A stretch of DNA of 64,000 nt from NCBI GenBank assembly GCA_039720395.1, contig CM077824.1, forward strand, positions 28,892,586 to 28,956,585. Direction: 5' to 3'. Source of the DNA: Liquidambar formosana (Eukaryota > Streptophyta > Magnoliopsida > Saxifragales > Altingiaceae). The notes beneath the pieces were generated by a model. That model had not been told where the DNA came from, made no database searches, and saw only the letters and a list, made by a program, of their open reading frames with translations. The position numbers and the translations under genes were made by a program. This document shows, one piece after another, positions 11,225 to 22,869 of the stretch (the first letter of the stretch is position 1; each line of letters begins with the position of its first letter).

Positions 11225-11697
11225 GTTTGGTGACTTCACTGGGGACTTTGAGGGCTAGACTCATTTAATTTGATTGGGCTAAATTAGTTGCTTATTGTTT
11301 AATTAAAATCAATCACTTGCATCCACTTGATTGTGTGCCTTCATTTATTGCATCATGTGCGCAATTATTGCATGATAGGCTCGATTGTCCCTTAATGTTT
11401 CTTTGCCAGTTAATGGCCTAGCCTCAACCTTGGTTTTCATGATTCCATGTGTTGAACGAAACTATCAAATCTCTCTTGCCTAGTACCCATGGGTTTGCTT
11501 TTGGGTATAAAATGGAGCAATCATGTACTGCTGGACCCACGCTGCATTCCCAATGTCATATGTGGTTAGGTATAAGGATTGGTACAAGCAAAGTTGAGGA
11601 CCCTAGCCTACCCTTTTAAAAGAAATACATGTAATGAGCCTTATAAGACATCATTAAATCACCCTTATGCACACACTTTATGATAATGTTATGCTGC
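11225..11697 (+). mobile_element. Leader of the old gypsy element (first part)
   Basis: It follows the LTR end. TGGTGACTTCACTGGGGA from 11228 is the likely primer-binding site, since it starts with TGG, the complement of the tRNA 3' CCA. The rest parallels the young element's leader at 37299-37770 (TTGATTGTGTGC.TTCATTTATTGCAT, GTACTGCTGGACCCACG, AAGGATTG). It is cut off at 11698 by a minus-strand LTR and resumes near 23995. Confidence 0.7.
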
Positions 11698-13311
11698 TGT
11701 GAACCATGGGTTTTCAACGCCCTTTTAAAAAGTGTAGAGATTTAAATAAATAAAAATCTGTTTTTTAAGGTTCATAAAAACAATAACAAACAAGGAGTCG
11801 CAACCTCATTTTTTAAAGAAAAGAGGAAAACCATAAAATATTTTAAAGAAAACCTTTTTAAAACCAAAGACATGACTCCAAATAAGGAAAAGCAAGTCTT
11901 AACAAAACAAGAGAGGATTCGGAGACTAAGTTACGATGTGGGAAGGTTTTAGGAAACATCTTATAGGCACCCACATCGCCTTAAAATGGGTCTTTTAATT
12001 TATATGGGCTATTTCAATCACTTCCTATTTAATCACCATGCATATGTAAAGAATCATCCATAACCATCCGTTCATCCATAAACATTCATAACGCATCCAT
12101 AAATATCTATGAAAGAATAAAGAGAGATATTGAAAGCAATTGAAAGAGAGATAAAGAATAAAAGGAAGAAAAGAAAGAAAACCTCGGATACTTAGTATCT
12201 TAGGGCGGACTTAAACATCAAATGAGTGCCTACGTACCCACATGAAAAGATGTAAAGATCAAAATCTACATAGTTTGATTGAGAAGGGGGTCATTCCCTT
12301 CACAATGAGCTACTATAAATACTAAGTTTCCATTTAATAAGAAGTTTATCAAAAAAGTGAACTTTGGAGAGAATAGAGAGTTTTAAAAAGAATGGAAACT
12401 CAAGACTTTTCATGATTCAATGCAAAAAGAATAACTCAAAAGAGAGAAAGGAATAATTCATACAAAACTCACCATGAACCAACTTACCATGTGCCAGTAA
12501 TCTCAAAACTTTGAGAAAATGCCAATTAATCACCCCATGTATGCTATAAGGCAATTATTATGCTCAAATCAACCATATTTATGCTCAAATCATTACTAGA
12601 AAACCTAACTCAAATCTGGATAAAATACTAAAACATCCTAAAACATGCTAATAACAATGCAAAGAACAAAAATAAAAAGAAAGACAAAACCTTAACATGC
12701 TCCTATATACCCTAGACTTACTATCATGCACAAAAATATCAAAGACATGCTAAATATGAATTATTATGATGAAAATATCATATAGCAATCCAAAATATGA
12801 AAATAAAATAAAAAATGCTGCATTAGATAATGATTTTATGTAAGAACATGAAATAAGCATCCTTACGGCGAGCTTTCTTAAGAAAAATTATCTTAGGATA
12901 ATTTTACATCGAAAATACTCCGCATAAATGATTTCTTTACATATCCTATGTAAAATATATACCTAAGAATGTAAAGAAACTAATGGCACACTTAAACACA
13001 TTCCAGAAAGCACCCACACAAAAACTCACCCTCTGAAAAGGATAATTATCTTCGAAAAGAATAGTCATCTATATACCCATGAAGATGAACCGTACACAAA
13101 AAGTGTTCTACATTAAAGTATTTAAAATCATGCATATAAATGAACCATGAAGAGAAAATGACCCTAACTCTTCAACTAATATGCTGTTCAAAACATACTC
13201 CTATTCTAGAAAGAGAAAATCACTATTCATCACACAATTCACAAAACCCTACTCTACTAGCTTGCTTGCACTCAATCATATGAACTCAATAGAATTAAGT
13301 AAACATGATAT
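11698..13311 (-). mobile_element. Minus-strand gypsy-type LTR, part 1 (3' side)
   Basis: On the minus strand this ends ..GGTTCACA at 11698 and contains the gypsy LTR landmarks GGTTGCGACTCC and GGTACGTAGGCAC, so it belongs to a third gypsy LTR family. It continues after Copia-1 as 22870-23994, giving about 2.7 kb in total. CTACGT at 12230-12235 and ACATAG at 12268-12273 form the conserved stem (one G-U in the minus-strand RNA). No internal region accompanies it, so it is probably a solo LTR. Confidence 0.7.
13307..13311. repeat. Target-site duplication GATAT, left copy
   Basis: GATAT directly precedes the Copia-1 left end and is repeated exactly at 22865-22869. A perfect 5-bp repeat proves that 13312-22864 moved in as one unit. 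Confidence 0.9.
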
Positions 13312-15003
13312 TGTTGGGAATCAAACTAGAGAGGAAAAATACAAAGGCGGAATTTAAAATTTTTCCTACGATTCCCAAACCCATGAATCTTAATTATGCT
13401 TAATACAAAAAAAAAAACCCTAACTAGAAGAGGGTAGAATTACTTACAGTTGATTCAAGTCTTCTCCTTTATGCTCCAAGCTTTTTCTTCTCCTTTTTGC
13501 CCCAAGCTTTGTCTCCGGACAGCGGTGAATGAGCAGCCCAAGTGTGCTGCTTCCAACAGTATCCACACCTAGCTAGAGCTTAATGTCCTTTCCTTCTTTC
13601 CCTTGTTGATGCTAGAGTAGGAGAAGAGAGGAGAGAGAGAGAGAGAGAGGTGAAATTTTCGGCCAGCACTTGGGGAGGAGTGCTTGTGATGATGTCATCA
13701 CCTTATAGTGGGCATTATATAGCCCACTAATAGGGCCGGCCAAGGGGGGATTCCAAACCCTAATCTAATTTGTGTAATTACTCTTAATTACACAATTAGC
13801 CCACTAGTTTGCATCAAATACAAATTAGCCCCTTAAAGAAGTTTTCTTTAATCACTTATACCCTTTCTCTCATAGACAATCAAGCTCTCTTAGCATGATC
13901 AGTGTGTGACCCATTGGGTTCACATCATCAAGTAGTAGGAACAGCACAAGTTGTGCACAATGGAACACTTTCCATTAAGGGTCTAATTGAAACTCCTTTC
14001 AATTCCCTAATTGATTATAACTCATTTATATCAATTAGGGCTTCTACTAACCATGACTAACACCTAGCATATGGCTCATGGTGTGGTCCTTAATGAGGTG
14101 AATAGTCATTTACAAAGAACCCTTCTGTTATAGTTTACAGGTTACAATTCCATCCTTCCATCAACACAATGTCTCCAATTGAACTAATGGGATATGGAAG
14201 TCTGTCAAGTCCCTAGTTCAATTACTTTATACTCATTCATTAATATCAACTCAATGATGAACTTATGGAAACTCCTTTCCATATTCATTCTACCATGGGC
14301 CCATGGATTTAATGAGTTATATTCAATGAATGCTGTATGAGACATTCACTCTCTTTTTCCTGAGAGTGATGGATTCCTTGTTGATCACTCACATGCCTTC
14401 ACACACATAGCAGTAGGGCCAATGAACACCCTTACAGACCCCTGAATAGGATCTGCACTTAGTGTTATCAAACTTCTAAAGCTACATGTATAAGACAACC
14501 ATGGTGTCTTAGGTCTAAGGATTACTTGTACCACTATAACAATGAGAAACTGATTGACAGGCAGGTTAAAACTCCATTCAGTTTATCTCATATCTTTGGT
14601 CACATTCACTGTACCTATTCTTATAATAGGCACCCACTTGTTGGTTGTAGTGTCTCTACACAAATAACTTAAGACTAGCTATCCTCCTATAGAGTCAACC
14701 TAACAAGTGCTAGTCCTATGGTTCATTACTATCCATCATAGTGAACCTTCAACTAGGAATGATTTAGGAGTTTAGTACAGAGATATATTTACAGTCTCAA
14801 AATTACAACCCTTTGTAATTTCATATTCTCAATTCTAACTCCATGGACATATTATGTAAATATAAATGATGCATATAAACATAATAGAATAAGCCCTTTT
14901 ATTAAATCAATAATAATTGTGACATATATAAATGAAATCAATTGACTGTTCCTAATCCCTAAACAATCATCTCCATGATTGGCTCTAGGGCATAATCCTA
15001 ACA
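13312..15003 (-). repeat. Copia-1 3' LTR
   Basis: On the minus strand it reads TGTTAGGATTATGCCC to GATTCCCAACA. It contains a GA microsatellite (about 13629-13648) and a minus-strand TATATAA-like box in GGCTATATAATGCC (near 13719). It is near-identical to 21172-22864 and homologous to 27378-29038, 32766-34433 and 55110-56781. Confidence 0.93.
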
Positions 15004-15013
15004 ATCTCCCACT
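15004..15013 (-). other. Polypurine tract of Copia-1
   Basis: On the minus strand AGTGGGAGAT ends directly at the 3' LTR. This is the usual plus-strand primer position and a typical Copia sequence. Confidence 0.75.
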
Positions 15014-15870
15014 TGCACTATAGCCAATCCACCATGTATCTCATACTCATATCCTGTCGGTGGTGATCCAACACACTTGGGTCATAGCTTTAGTAAAGGG
15101 GTCTTCTTTATTCTCTGTTCTTTTAAACTTTTATATGTATATGTCATCTCTTCCAATGATCTCTCTAATCACTTGGAATTGCCGCTTAAAGTTTGGACTT
15201 TTGATGAGACAGTGGATCCTTGTCTTGAGCACTAGCCTTATTGTTGTCACAAAAACAATAGTAAAGGCTTCTCAATGTCAGGAACCACTCCTAGTTCTGT
15301 AATGAACTTACTCATCCAAACATGCAGCAATGCACTCAAATTTATAGCTCCACCATTTAAGGTGAGAACATACCTCGATGTTGATCTCCTATCATCATCC
15401 TCAGATTGAAAATCTGTATCCGTTCTACCAACCATTTCAAGTTTCTTTCTCCATAGGCAAGGGATAGGTCCTTTAGTTCTTCTCAAGAACTTAAGGATAG
15501 CCTTGACTGCTTTCCAGTGTTCCTTATCTGGGTTTGCTTGATATCTGCTCGTAACATTTACAGCAAAACTGATATCTGGTCTTTTAGTTATAGACAACTT
15601 GATTCTATGTCTGACAGGAATTTAGACCTCCTTTTGGAATCATGTATTTTGAACTCTTTCAAAATCTTGTCTATGTACTTCAATTGGGAGAGACTTAGCA
15701 TCCTTTAGATCTATCTCTATAGACCCCTATTCCTAGAATATAGGATGCTTCTTCCAAATCTTTTATGGAGAAACTTTGTGAAAAACCAATTTTTCACTTT
15801 TGACAACGTCTCTACATTATTCCCTAATAAGTAGAACGTCATTCACTCATAGGACCATAAATGTGATCGC
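15014..15870 (-). pseudogene. Copia-1 RT C-terminus and RNase H remnant
   Basis: Read on the minus strand from about 15870 down. A decayed catalytic block remains (VNDVLLI, where Copia RT normally has YVDDVLLI), then the thumb (DAKSLPIEVHRQDFERVQ), then SITKRPDISFAVNVTSRYQANP, HWKAVKAILKFLRRTKG and DTDFQSEDDDRRSTSRYVLTLNGGA. The last motif starts RNase H. The YVDD tyrosine/aspartate context is changed and stops interrupt the frame. All RT upstream of the catalytic block is absent: the integrase-RT linker joins almost directly to it, and the same junction is seen in Copia-3. Confidence 0.8.
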
Positions 15871-15889
15871 ACTCCCACTAACCCTTTGT

Positions 15890-16650
15890 ACAATCATGGT
15901 ACAATAATGGGTACTGTCTCAACAGGGACAGGGGTTGCATCAATGTCGGTTTGTGTCTCATTAGACAACTCTTTGAGTTCTATTTTCCTGTTGTTGCTGC
16001 CTTCTTGAATAAACTCTTTTTCAAGAAAGATTGCAAACATACAAACAAAACACCTTTTGTTCATCAGGATAATAGACTTAGTATCCTAAACTCTATTTAG
16101 GATAATCCACAAACCTACGTTCAAGTTATCTTGATTTCCAATTTGGTTACATCATGTGTCTCTACATATGCAGTGCAACCCCATACCTTAACATGCTTAA
16201 GGTTTGGTGCTTCCCTTTCCATATCTCATATAGGTCTTAAGGGACAGCTTTGGTTTGAACTCTGTTTCACAGGTACGTGGCAATTTCTAGGGCATATCCT
16301 AACAAGGATAATATTAGGTCGTTGTAACTTATCATGGACCTAACCATATCCAATAAGGTTCAATTCCTCTTTTCTGACACACCATTAAGTTATGGTGTTC
16401 TAAGAGGTGTCCATTGTGATTGAATGCCCGTTTGAACAAGTTGATCTGAAAATTGACCGGTTAAATATTTGCCTCCTTGATCCAATCGAAGAGCTTTAAT
16501 ACTTTTACCGATTTGTTTCTCTACTTCATATCTGAATTCTTTGAACCTTTCAAATATTTCAGACTTGTACTTCATTAAGTATACACACCCAAACCTAGAA
16601 TGAATCATTGGTAAAGGTTGTAAAGTAAGAGAAACTTCTACATACATCAT
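15890..16650 (-). pseudogene. Copia-1 integrase fragment and integrase-RT linker
   Basis: The longest open part (16650 to 16390) carries HSRFGCVYLMKYKSEIFERF and KSIKALRLDQGGKYLTGQF. The second motif holds the second catalytic aspartate region of Copia integrase. The frame then degenerates through the area that normally holds the catalytic glutamate, and ends in the acidic linker (KIELKELSNETQTDIDATP, about 15900-15990). The N-terminal zinc domain and the first aspartate region are not intact. Confidence 0.75.
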
Positions 16651-17075
16651 TATGTATATCTTGTTCTCTTAGGTTTATTAGCATTCAATTTAGAACTATC
16701 ATGCTCCATTGCAATTCATATTTGCAATAAAGTTTAGAAAATAAAGGCCATCCACATAAACTCCAGAAGTAATGAACTCTTCATTTAATAGAAAACATTT
16801 ATTAAATCAAACTAAAACCTCGTTTAGATAAAACTGAAATAAAATTAATGTTTCTAATAACTTCTGGAATGTAAAGATAGCCAACTATTATTTCTAAACT
16901 ACTCCATTAGGTAGAGTCAAGCAACACGCCCCACAGCTAATGCAGCAACATTTGCTCCATTCCCCACTTGTAGGGTTGATCCGCCTTTACTCTGCCTTCT
17001 GCTTCCCACTAGATTCTGCATGGAATTCAAAATTCACATCAGAATTAAGTACCCAAGTGGAAGCAGAACTAACAT
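16651..17075 (-). other. Copia-1 gag-integrase spacer without protease
   Basis: No aspartic protease motif is visible between the gag end and the integrase fragment. The stretch is AT-rich with broken frames and contains no other gene. The same arrangement occurs in Copia-2 and Copia-3. Confidence 0.5.
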
Positions 17076-17624
17076 TTAGTTTAGAGCATGATCCATACCT
17101 TTCAAAGGTTGGTTCTTTAGAGTATCCAGATACTCCCGGCAGTTACGTTTCCAATGCCCATCCTTACCGCAGTGAAAACAGGTTCCTTTGGCTTTGTTGT
17201 TACCTTTCTTCTTTCTCTGGGTACTCTTACCCTTGCTTATACCCTTGCCCTTAGGCTTGAGCTTAGACTTGGAAGTAGCAGCTTCATTAAATTCAAGCAA
17301 GAATTCTTTCCTATACAATTCTTGTATGTTGATAAAAATCTCATAAGCACTTCCCATGGACTCATGTTGCTTCTTAAGCTCGAGACTCATAAATACCATC
17401 ATATAGCACCTTGCCATGAGATCGTCGTCCATGCGCTTCTGGTAAGCGTCTTTCTCTTGCTGAGTTGTAGTCTCAGCAGGAGCCTTAGGAAGTGGGCCAT
17501 CAAGTGTGTAGGTAATCTTTTCAGAATTTTAAACGATTTTCAAATTCCTTAGCCAATCAAGATAATTAGGTCCAGTCAAATGGTTGGTATCCAATATTTT
17601 GGATAACGGGTTGAGGTGAGCCAT
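17076..17624 (-). pseudogene. Copia-1 gag with CCHC zinc knuckle (broken)
   Basis: The start codon is at 17624-17622 (MAHLNPLSKILDTN..TGPNYLDWLRNLKIV), the normal start of this gag family. One in-frame stop follows LRNLKIV. The frame then continues through MDDDLMARCYMM to a lysine-rich basic stretch and a perfect zinc knuckle, CFHCGKDGHWKRNC (17180 to 17139), and ends EYLDTLKNQPLKGMDHALN. Compared with Copia-3, about 90 residues between QELY and the basic tail are deleted. Gag would form the virus-like particle and bind element RNA. Confidence 0.85.
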
Positions 17625-17794
17625 TTCTATGAACTACATATAAAAATTAAATAGAGAATTAGATTTCATTTTTAATCCATAATGATCAGGTCTTTAATCA
17701 TATGGTACCTCCCACTATTTTATCAAATTCCATACACCCTCTAATGGAATTCGGGAATCTTATTCCTAATGGGGATTGGGGTCCCACTATGACC

Positions 17795-18012
17795 TAGAAG
17801 CCTCACATGTTAGTTTCTTGACTTCTAACCCACAGTAAGAAGACAACTCTTTGTCTATTGCTTCATAAGCAAGTTCCAATCATTTTGCCTCTAGGGTACA
17901 TACTCCTCACATGTTAGTTTCTTGGAATACTTCCCTAGTTAAGTTAAACCCATCATTCACACAGGTATGTTTCACCAAATATATACCTCACATGTTAGTT
18001 TCTTGGTATATA
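17795..18012 (-). other. Three stem-loops with an identical 17-nt loop upstream of gag
   Basis: The plus-strand 17-mer TCACATGTTAGTTTCTT occurs three times: 17803-17819, 17907-17923 and 17988-18004. Each copy is flanked by a different pair of complementary arms: TAGAAGCC/GACTTCTA, ATACTCC/GGAATAC and TATATACC/GGTATATA. The non-Watson-Crick positions in the first two stems are C-A on the plus strand but G-U or U-G in the minus-strand RNA, which is the sense RNA of the element. The loop holds the self-complementary ACATGT. The group lies 170-390 nt upstream of the gag start, where retroelement packaging or dimerisation signals are usual. Confidence 0.7.
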
Positions 18013-18959
18013 CCAGCTTAGGCACCCCATGATATCTACATATGTGATAGTTTCAAGTAATGTCGTTAATATGGGTAGCTCCTACATGTCTGCAGCCAGG
18101 TACCCACATTAAGGGACGTTAGATGATCCTATAATGATGGAAGGCAATGAAGAATCCATTCCCTAATGTATTCTCCATTTCCAACTTAATATTAAAAGAG
18201 AGGGGTTTTAAGGGTCTCATCAAATTAACTAATCTAACATACATCTCATGCATTTAAATAAGAAATATATAACAACATTATATATATATAATCCACTTAT
18301 CGATATTAGTCCCTATAAGGTGACATATAACGATCTTTGGATTTGGAGCTATCACTATTAATCTCATTAAAAGCTCCCACTATGATGATTATGGACTTTA
18401 AGAGGATTCAATCCAAGCCAACGAATTGAATCCTAGGTCTAAGGTGGGTGTAGGTGATCGTAAAACATTCATTCAAAACATAGCATGCTCTCTTGAAAGT
18501 CTTCTCCAAGCTTTCAAGCCCTTCAATCTCCTCCATTAGCTTCATGGTCTCCACCATAGGCTTGTTTAGGTCCACCATGCTCCTTAGTGCGCTCTCGATT
18601 ACATAACATTTACATAATTTAAAGAAAGGGATACATAAGGGGAATGTGGGGTACATAAGAGAATGAAAGAGAGAGAGAAGAAGGTGGCATGCAAGCCCCA
18701 AAATAAATAATTACATCACCATAATTAAATTACAACTCTTGAAAATAATACAACCCATTCATAAGACGGCCAATCACAATTGGTTTAAGGGTATAGTCCA
18801 TAATCATCATCCATCCATAACCATACAATCACATTGTATAATAAAGGAAATAACTGTAAGCAATAAACATATGGGCATTCATGGTAACTCTATTGATTGG
18901 TTTTCATTAATCTCATTAATGTGTCCTAATCTTATTAGGATATGCAAAAGTTCCTGAAT

Positions 18960-19810
18960 TAATTAAGTCTTAACATTTAAGACATTTAATTTCAATTAAT
19001 CAAATCAATTGAAACATTTAAAGGCCCCTAATAAAACTCTAATATCAAATATTAGGGTCTCTTTAATTAAACAAAACAATTTCATTTAATTAAAAAATTC
19101 CAGATTTTAATTTAATCCTAAATTGTGTTTTAAACCATTTAAAAAATTATAAAATTAATCACCATTAATTAAATAATCAATTTTGGAATTAAATAAAATC
19201 ATTTTATTAATTAATTAGTGCATTAGGGTTTCCTAAAACCCTAAACCCTAAATGCATTAACTCTAAACCCTAAGTGTAACCCTAATGCATTAAATGCCTT
19301 ATGATTGGTCAATTAATGACCAATCATTTAAACCCTAGGTTTATACGGTATTAATGATTAGGATTAGGGTTTAATTAATGCCACCTAGGATATTAATTAC
19401 ACCTAATTAATATGCAGTAATTAGGGTTTCTAAAACCCTAAACCTTAAACCTATTAAATGCCAATGATTAATTACTAAACCATTAATGATCATGATTGGT
19501 CATTAATGACCAATCATTTAACCCTAGGTTAGACACATTAATTACTAAGTTTAGTTATTAATTAATGCATTAATAGAATTAGGGTTTAATTAATATGAAT
19601 TAGGGTTTCCTAAACCTTAAACCCTAGACATCATAAATGCAATTAATTATACCCTAATGATTAATAACCATGATTGGTCAATTAATGACCAATCATTAAA
19701 CATTTTAATTAAGGTAATTAATAGTCAATTAGGGTTTTTAATTAATGCAATTAATGAATTAGGGTTTCATCATTAATGGGAATTAGGGTTTCATCATAAA
19801 CCCTAAGGCT
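18960..19810 (-). repeat. Telomere-like AAACCCTA and AATTAATT-rich zone in Copia leader
   Basis: Many copies of AAACCCTA, TAGGGTTT and CCTAAACCCTAAA are scattered among AATTAATT palindromes and repeated ATGACCAATCATT units. The motifs are irregularly spaced, so this is not a true telomere array. The zone is conserved in inverted orientation at about 58090-58700 in Copia-4. Confidence 0.6.
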
Positions 19811-21158
19811 GCCGCCACATTAGTGGGCTGCCATGGCTTAGCAAGGCTGCCATAGATTGGCCAGGCCATGGGAGGCCATGGCCAGGAAAGGGGGACTCAA
19901 GCTAGGGTGTGGGCCAAGCCCATGGACATGTGTGGAGTGGCCAAGAGGGCTGTCTTCTTCAAAGAACATTAGGGTTTCAAGAACCCTTGCTGGCACCACC
20001 ATGGGAGGACCTCCAAGGTCACAAACGTTTCTAAAACTTAATCAATTCGACTCCACCAACAAAACCAGCTTTTGTATCATGTCCCTATATGAATTACTAA
20101 GCTAATTGAAGTGGTTTGGATGATCAAATCATCCCCAATTGTTCTAAACAATTCAAGAACAGTAGGCTGTCCAGAATTTGACAGCATACTGTCCATGATC
20201 ACAAATTGATTTAAAACCCAGCAAGATGATTAATTCAGGCTACCAAATTATTTTTCCTAGTATCCTACATGTCTTAGGAAACTAATAAAATTGGTTTCAT
20301 GCAATTTGGAGTTCCCTAGCTCAAGATATGAACAAAACTCCATTGATGACTTTCTGCAGAAAAACAGCCTGCTTTGTTCTTCCAAGAAATCAAACTTTTT
20401 GATTCTTTATGCATCAAGACTCCTTTGATTATTAAAGAATATGATCTATACATCATATATCATCATCCTATAATGATTATTCATCAATTTTACAGAAGTA
20501 TCTGATCATAACAGTAGTAAGAACCCTAGGGTTCTAAAACCCAGATTCAAACATGGTGGTCTTCTCCTTCTTCCTTCTGTTCTAGACTCATAATCCAATT
20601 ATGATACATCCGAATGCTTGGGAACCCTTTCCTACCATGTCTAGAACATAACCCAAGTGGTGGCAACCATTGCCATGCTTTTGATCTCCATCAAAAACTC
20701 ACAATTGTGGCTGTTACATCATTCCCGAGCAAAACTGTCTTCCCTGACAGCCTGTAGTAAAAAATTTCATAACTTTCACTACAAAACTTGGATCGACAAA
20801 CTGTTTGTTGGGTTTTAAAGTTGATTCGAAGAGCTTTCTAACCATATGTGGCTCGAAAATTTTGGAGAAGAAATCTGATTTTGGCATGCAAAACAAGATG
20901 ACGATTTTTCATGACTATCATAAAAACTGTTCATCATCTTCTCCAAACTCAATCCCCATTCAACTTTTGAATAACCAGCAGTCCTAAAACTATTTTAGAA
21001 GAGGAGTAGAAGGAGAATTAACCTAGGGTTCATAAACCCTAGGTTTGGCCATGAGAGGGAAACCATTCTAATGCATGAACATAAATTCCAGATTTATTAA
21101 ACCAATCAATTTACCATGAATTACAACCCACATGCAGTTTGTATTAGGCACAACCATG

Positions 21159-21170
21159 GCTCTGATACCA
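21159..21170 (-). other. Copia-1 primer-binding site (initiator Met tRNA)
   Basis: On the minus strand TGGTATCAGAGC begins one base after the 5' LTR. This is the classic plant Copia site complementary to the 3' end of initiator methionine tRNA. Confidence 0.92.
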
Positions 21171-21171
21171 C

Positions 21172-22864
21172 TGTTGGGAATCAAACTAGAGAGGAAAAAT
21201 ACAAAGGCGGAATTTAAAATTTTTCCTACGATTCCCAAACCCATGAATCTTAATTATGCTTAATACAAAACAAAAACCCTAACTAGAAGAGGGTAGAATT
21301 ACTTACAGTTGATTCAAGTCTTCTCCTTTATGCTCCAAGCTTTTTCTTCTCCTTTTTGCTCCAAGCTTTGTCTCCGAACAGCGGTGAATGAGTAGCCCAA
21401 GTGTGCTGCCTCCAACAGTATCCACACCTAGCTAGAGCTTGATGTCCTTTCCTTCTTTCCCTTGTTGATGCTAGAGTAGGAGAAGAGAGGAGAGAGAGAG
21501 AGAGAGAGAGGTGAAATTTTCGGCCAGCACTTGGGGAGGAATGCTTGTGATGATGTCATCACCTTATAGTGGGCATTATATAGCCCACTAATAGGGCCGG
21601 CCAAGGGGGGATTCCAAACCCTAATCTAATTTGTGTAATTACTCTTAATTACACAATTAGCCCACTAGTTTGCATCAAATACAAATTAGCCCCTTAAAGA
21701 AGTTTTCTTTAATCACTTATACCCTTTCTCTCATAGACAATCAAGCTCTCTTAGCATGATCAGTGTGTGACCCATTGGGTTCACATCATCAAGTAGTAGG
21801 AACAGCACAAGTTGTGCACAATGGAACACTTTCCATTAAGGGTCTAATTGAAACTCCTTTCAATTCCCTAATTGATTATAACTCATTTATATCAATTAGG
21901 GCTTCTACTAACCATGACTAACACCTAGCATATGGCTCATGGTGTGGTCCTTAATGAGGTGAATAGTCATTTACAAAGAACCCTTCTGTTATAGTTTACA
22001 AGTTACAATTCCATCCTTCCATCAACACAATGTCTCCAATTGAACTAATGGGATATGGAAGTCTGTCAAGTCCCTAGTTCAATTACTTTATACTCATTCA
22101 TTAATATCAACTCAATGATGAACTTATGGAAACTCCTTTCCATATTCATTCTACCATGGGCCCATGGATTTAATGAGTTATATTCAATGAATGCTGTATG
22201 AGACATTCACTCTCTTTTTCCTGAGAGTGATGGATTCCTTGTTGATCACTCACATGCCTTCACACACATAGAAGTAGGGCCAATGAACACCCTTACAGAC
22301 CCCTGAATAGGATCTGCACTTAGTGTTATCAAACTTCTAAAGCTACATGTATAAGACAACCATGGTGTCTCAGGTCTAAGGATTACTTGTACTACTATAA
22401 CAATGAGAAACTGATTGACGGGCAGGTTAAAACTCCATTCAGTTTATCTCATATCTTTGGTCACATTCAGTGTACCTATTCTTATAATAGGCACCCACTT
22501 GTTGGTTGTAGTGTCTCCACACAAATAGCTTGAGACTAGCTATCCTCCTATAGAGTCAACCTAAAAAGTGCTAGTCCTATGGTTCATTATTGTCCATCAT
22601 AGTGAACCTTCAACTAGGAATGATTTAGGAGTTTAGTACAGAGATATATTTACAGTCTCAAAATTACAACCCTTTGTAATTTCATATTCTCAACTCTAAC
22701 TCCATGGACATATTATGTAAATATAAATGATGCATATAAACATAATAGAATAAGCCCTTTTATTAAATCAATAATAATTGTGACATATATAAATGGAATC
22801 AATTGATTGTTCCTAATCCCTAAACAATCATCTCCATGATTGGCTCTAGGGCATAATCCTAATA
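21172..22864 (-). repeat. Copia-1 5' LTR
   Basis: It is near-identical to 13312-15003. On the minus strand the first dinucleotide has changed from TG to TA at 22864. The inner end is TGTTGGG at 21172, one base from the primer-binding site. Confidence 0.93.
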
Positions 22865-22869
22865 GATAT
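22865..22869. repeat. Target-site duplication GATAT, right copy
   Basis: It is identical to 13307-13311 and directly follows the Copia-1 right end. Confidence 0.9.

Larger units (their letters stand above)
17625..21158 (-). mobile_element. Copia-1 long 5' leader
   Basis: About 3.5 kb lies between the primer-binding site and gag, unusually long for Copia. From the gag side it holds three stem-loops with one invariant loop (17795-18012), a conserved block near 18400-18740, a very AT-rich zone with AATTAATT and many AAACCCTA motifs (about 18960-19810), a CCATGG-rich GC patch (about 19820-19900), and a zone down to 21158. Short ORFs occur on both strands, but none is recognisable. The same leader is found inverted in Copia-4 (56795-59231). 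Confidence 0.75.
13312..22864 (-). mobile_element. Copia-1: complete minus-strand Copia element, 9.55 kb
   Basis: It is bounded by two LTRs of about 1.69 kb (13312-15003 and 21172-22864) and a perfect GATAT duplication. Reading leftward on the minus strand the order is 5' LTR, primer-binding site (21159-21170), a very long leader (about 3.5 kb), gag, integrase fragment, RT/RNase H fragment, purine tract (15004-15013) and 3' LTR. The protease and most of RT are missing, so the element cannot make its own enzymes. The two LTRs show roughly 25 differences by eye, about 1.5%, which points to a fairly recent insertion. It lies inside a minus-strand gypsy LTR. Confidence 0.93.

Noticed and set aside
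15060..15302. Plus-strand ORF (and its match at 34490-34735) as a conserved gene
   Set aside because: It lies antisense to the Copia RNase H/3' end, and its conservation between copies follows from DNA similarity of the elements.
17154..17552. 132-residue plus-strand ORF as a membrane protein
   Set aside because: It is the reverse strand of Copia gag; the leucine-rich look comes from the complement of lysine codons. The same holds for 31153-31389 and 53394-53582.
18960..19810. True interstitial telomere array
   Set aside because: The AAACCCTA words are irregularly spaced with other sequence between them. There is no run of perfect 7-bp repeats.
19857..20105. ORF with a GTTMGGPP segment, matched at 57807-58058, as a gene in the Copia leader
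   Set aside because: Only the C-terminal half is shared and the N-terminal halves differ by frame. It is antisense to the element and near a GC-rich low-complexity patch. DNA similarity explains the match.
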